Origin: G963663365 sp963663365
GTDB lineage: Bacteria; Hinthialibacterota; Hinthialibacteria; Hinthialibacterales; G963663365
Assembly: GCA_963663365.2 (NCBI GenBank)
Contig: CAXXIH010000004.1
Coordinates: forward strand, 682,001 to 746,000
Length of the DNA: 64,000 nucleotides
Reading direction: 5' to 3'
How positions within the stretch are numbered: the stretch's first letter is position 1; each line of letters begins with the position of its first letter. Position numbers and translations under genes: made by a program. This document shows, piece after piece, positions 62,375-64,000 of this stretch. The notes under the pieces are model-generated. The model had not been told where the DNA came from. It worked only from the letters and a program-made list of their open reading frames with translations, and did not search any database.

Positions 62375-63904
62375 ATGCCAATTATTCTCTCCGTTACGCT
62401 TGGTTTGTTTTGCCTTTTTTTCTCCGCTTGCGGCTCGGAAAACTCCGGCTCTATGTCCGCTGCGAGCACTTCCGAATCCGTTATTTCCAAACTGGAAATG
62501 CCATCGCGTCTTCAAAGAGCCAATGACGAAATCCAAGTCTTTAACACTGTGGCCCGGATTGTAGGCGCTGAGCCGCTTCCCGCCGATGCCATTTCCGGTA
62601 TTTCAACCGCAGAAAACCCGCTGGCCGCAGCCGAATCGCTCCAACAACAAGTTCTCACGGAAATCAGCCGCCGCATCGATACACACTGGGTTCCGGAAAA
62701 TATCTATATCGTCTTTAATCCGCTGCCATGGGACCGTGACGCTTTGGTCACTTTAGATCTGACTGAAGACTTCGGAGACAAAAAACTCGAAACCGTTTAC
62801 GTCTTCGATATGCAGGAACTCATCCAACCATCCCAGTCGCATCGCCGGGCCGATGGACACCGAGTAATCGGCTTTGTTGCCAAACAAGTTCCGGCTTGGG
62901 GGTGGGCGGCTTACTTTCTCTTTACCAATGTCACATTGTTGGACAAGCCCCTATCTACCATCGAAACCAAAACTCTGAATGACGGGACACGCACCATTAC
63001 CAACAGTGAAATTAAAATCAGCGAACCGATTCTGAACGAGCGATTTGAGATTTTCCATATTCCCAATGCGCGCCAATGGCTGAAAGATCCGGGTTTGGTA
63101 ATTGCCTGGCAGGATACGGATGGACAGCAAGCACCGTCCGATATCAAATCCACAATCCACTACCATGCCCGCGGCCCGGCCTATGCCATGATGCGTAAAA
63201 CATGGAATCACAAACCTTCGGCTTATGCTGTAGATGCCTATGTATTTAATGAATTACCCCAAGTTTCGTTATCGTTTTTGACAATCCCGCAAACCGAGGG
63301 CGAATTCAACATCGAATTGGCCCCGGCATTAAAACCATCTCTGCAGGAAAAAAATCAACCATGCCGGGATCTAGGCGCAATCGATATCGCTGATGAGCAG
63401 GGGGGCTTCCTGCTCATGCGCAATGAGGATACAAAAATCGAATTCGACAACGAACGCATTAAACTGAGTATTCCCGGCGATTCCGCGCAGCAGCAAGTAG
63501 CGCTTCTGCCGCATGCCGCCACCGAAAGCGCTTTGACTTTGCGCAAACGCACGCTTGAGTTTTTACACCCCGTGCATGTCCTTAAAACTGACAGTCATGA
63601 AGGCCCCTATAGCCCGCATAAAATACGCTATGAAGAAACCGAAAAGAACATACGCTTTTTCCCTATGCTCGGAATTACGCCGGAAGAAGTCACCGCAGAA
63701 ATCCCCAGCATCGACAAAAACGGTGACCTTGTCTTGACTCTTAAAGAACAGGCCGGACAAGAATACACGGCAACAGTGCGGCTGGTACGCAATATCATCG
63801 CCGTTGATGGGAAGGCGGTTGAACTGCAAAATCGGATAGAACTTCCACTTGCCGCCGGTGAGCGCAAAACTGTACGCCTGCGTCTGGCTCCTGAATCGAA
63901 ATAA
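62375..63904 (+). CDS. Lipoprotein resembling the C-terminal beta-sandwich of GH38 alpha-mannosidases
   Basis: 509 residues from ATG 62375 with GTAGGA upstream. Lipobox LFCLFFSAC. After a helical part (IDTHWVPE) the text turns into IYIVFNPLPWDRDALVTLDL, VPAWGWAAYFLF, TITNSEIKISEPILNERFEI and LPHAATESALTLRKRTLEFL, which follow the order of the beta-sandwich domain after the catalytic barrel in GH38 enzymes. No GH38 catalytic barrel (with its Asp nucleophile and Zn site) precedes it, so it is either an accessory sugar-binding lipoprotein or the product of a split gene. Likeness judged by eye. Confidence 0.55.
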   Translation: MPIILSVTLGLFCLFFSACGSENSGSMSAASTSESVISKLEMPSRLQRANDEIQVFNTVARIVGAEPLPADAISGISTAENPLAAAESLQQQVLTEISRRIDTHWVPENIYIVFNPLPWDRDALVTLDLTEDFGDKKLETVYVFDMQELIQPSQSHRRADGHRVIGFVAKQVPAWGWAAYFLFTNVTLLDKPLSTIETKTLNDGTRTITNSEIKISEPILNERFEIFHIPNARQWLKDPGLVIAWQDTDGQQAPSDIKSTIHYHARGPAYAMMRKTWNHKPSAYAVDAYVFNELPQVSLSFLTIPQTEGEFNIELAPALKPSLQEKNQPCRDLGAIDIADEQGGFLLMRNEDTKIEFDNERIKLSIPGDSAQQQVALLPHAATESALTLRKRTLEFLHPVHVLKTDSHEGPYSPHKIRYEETEKNIRFFPMLGITPEEVTAEIPSIDKNGDLVLTLKEQAGQEYTATVRLVRNIIAVDGKAVELQNRIELPLAAGERKTVRLRLAPESK

Positions 63905-63913
63905 ACAAATAGC

Positions 63914-64000
63914 ATGAAACAACTTCTTAAAGTACTCGATCAACGCGCCCGGGAGGGCATGAAACAAGCATTGGAAATTGAAGCCGATCCGGTTGTACGT
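63914..64000 (+). CDS. Start of an unrecognised protein, cut by the window end
   Basis: Opens with MKQLLKVLDQRAREGMKQAL nine bases after the preceding stop, same strand, so probably co-transcribed. 29 codons are visible. It is helical and charged. No ribosome site is evident and no family can be named. Confidence 0.4.
   Translation, partial: MKQLLKVLDQRAREGMKQALEIEADPVVR

Noticed and set aside
1..64000. tRNA, rRNA or CRISPR loci
   Set aside because: No cloverleaf-type T-loop context, no rRNA stretches and no regularly spaced repeats were seen by reading; a tRNAscan/CRISPR search was not possible here.

Overview
This window is bacterial chromosome, close to 50% GC, from a diderm (Gram-negative type) organism. 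Supporting signs are Tat genes, Tat and Sec signal peptides, several lipoproteins and sigma-54. Two prepilin-like proteins carry the FTLIELLIVVAIIGILAAIA / NFLNAQTRA start. Two large secreted proteins end in a Pro/Thr linker plus a short Ca-loop-like module. There are also a sulfatase and plant-cell-wall-type hydrolases. Together these resemble uncultured PVC/FCB-like lineages such as Candidatus Sumerlaeota (BRC1) or Hydrogenedentota. This assignment is an impression from protein style, not a proof. No rRNA, tRNA, CRISPR array, phage or transposase gene was recognised.

Layout. 1-7.4 kb: end of a hybrid histidine kinase, a pseudopilin, a Tat-exported sulfatase, a secreted repeat protein with starch-binding-like domains, glgC, and a 2Fe-2S ferredoxin behind a small element with inverted terminal repeats. 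7.5-13.3 kb: an 820-residue CoA-disulfide-reductase/rhodanese/TusA/DsrE fusion with two identical palindromes upstream, then a glycosyltransferase and a methyltransferase. 13.3-26 kb is accessory: a dispersed structured repeat, tandem beta-propeller paralogues, secreted hydrolases, an AAA-ATPase/TOPRIM-like gene pair (possible defence system), a PIN toxin-antitoxin cassette bounded by a perfect 39-bp direct repeat, and a pair of Yip1-like membrane proteins. 26-38 kb: an aminotransferase, rplM-rpsI, a secreted metalloprotease, a second copy of the structured repeat, branched-chain-amino-acid-type ABC genes (permeases and binding protein, no ATPases), rpoN, a third partial repeat and a solitary adenine methylase. 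38-52 kb: signalling proteins (REC-PAS, REC-GGDEF with a sigma-54 promoter, SpoIIAA-like), glycosyltransferases, a duplicated GNA1162-like protein, a frameshifted M20 amidohydrolase, a DUF362 protein, a second pseudopilin, a nucleotide-sugar dehydratase, tatB-tatC and pfkA. 52.6-56.6 kb: ilvB-ilvN-ilvC, preceded by a valine-rich leader peptide and an attenuator. 56.7-64 kb: a YggS-like protein, a 1055-residue glycosidase, DUF1638, a histidinol-phosphatase-like enzyme, a GH38-tail-like lipoprotein and the start of another gene.

How parts fit. ilvB, ilvN and ilvC carry out consecutive or regulatory steps of valine/isoleucine synthesis, and the leader can sense charged tRNA-Val. TatBC would export the Tat-signal sulfatase. 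RpoN, encoded here, would read the GG-N10-GC promoter in front of the diguanylate cyclase gene. The sulfatase, esterase-like protein, glycosidases and metalloprotease suggest a polymer-degrading lifestyle. The least ordinary observations are: intergenic repeats whose copies differ by compensatory base changes, the val-leader attenuator, the ATPase/TOPRIM pair, the repeat-bounded toxin-antitoxin cassette and the shared C-terminal module of secreted proteins.
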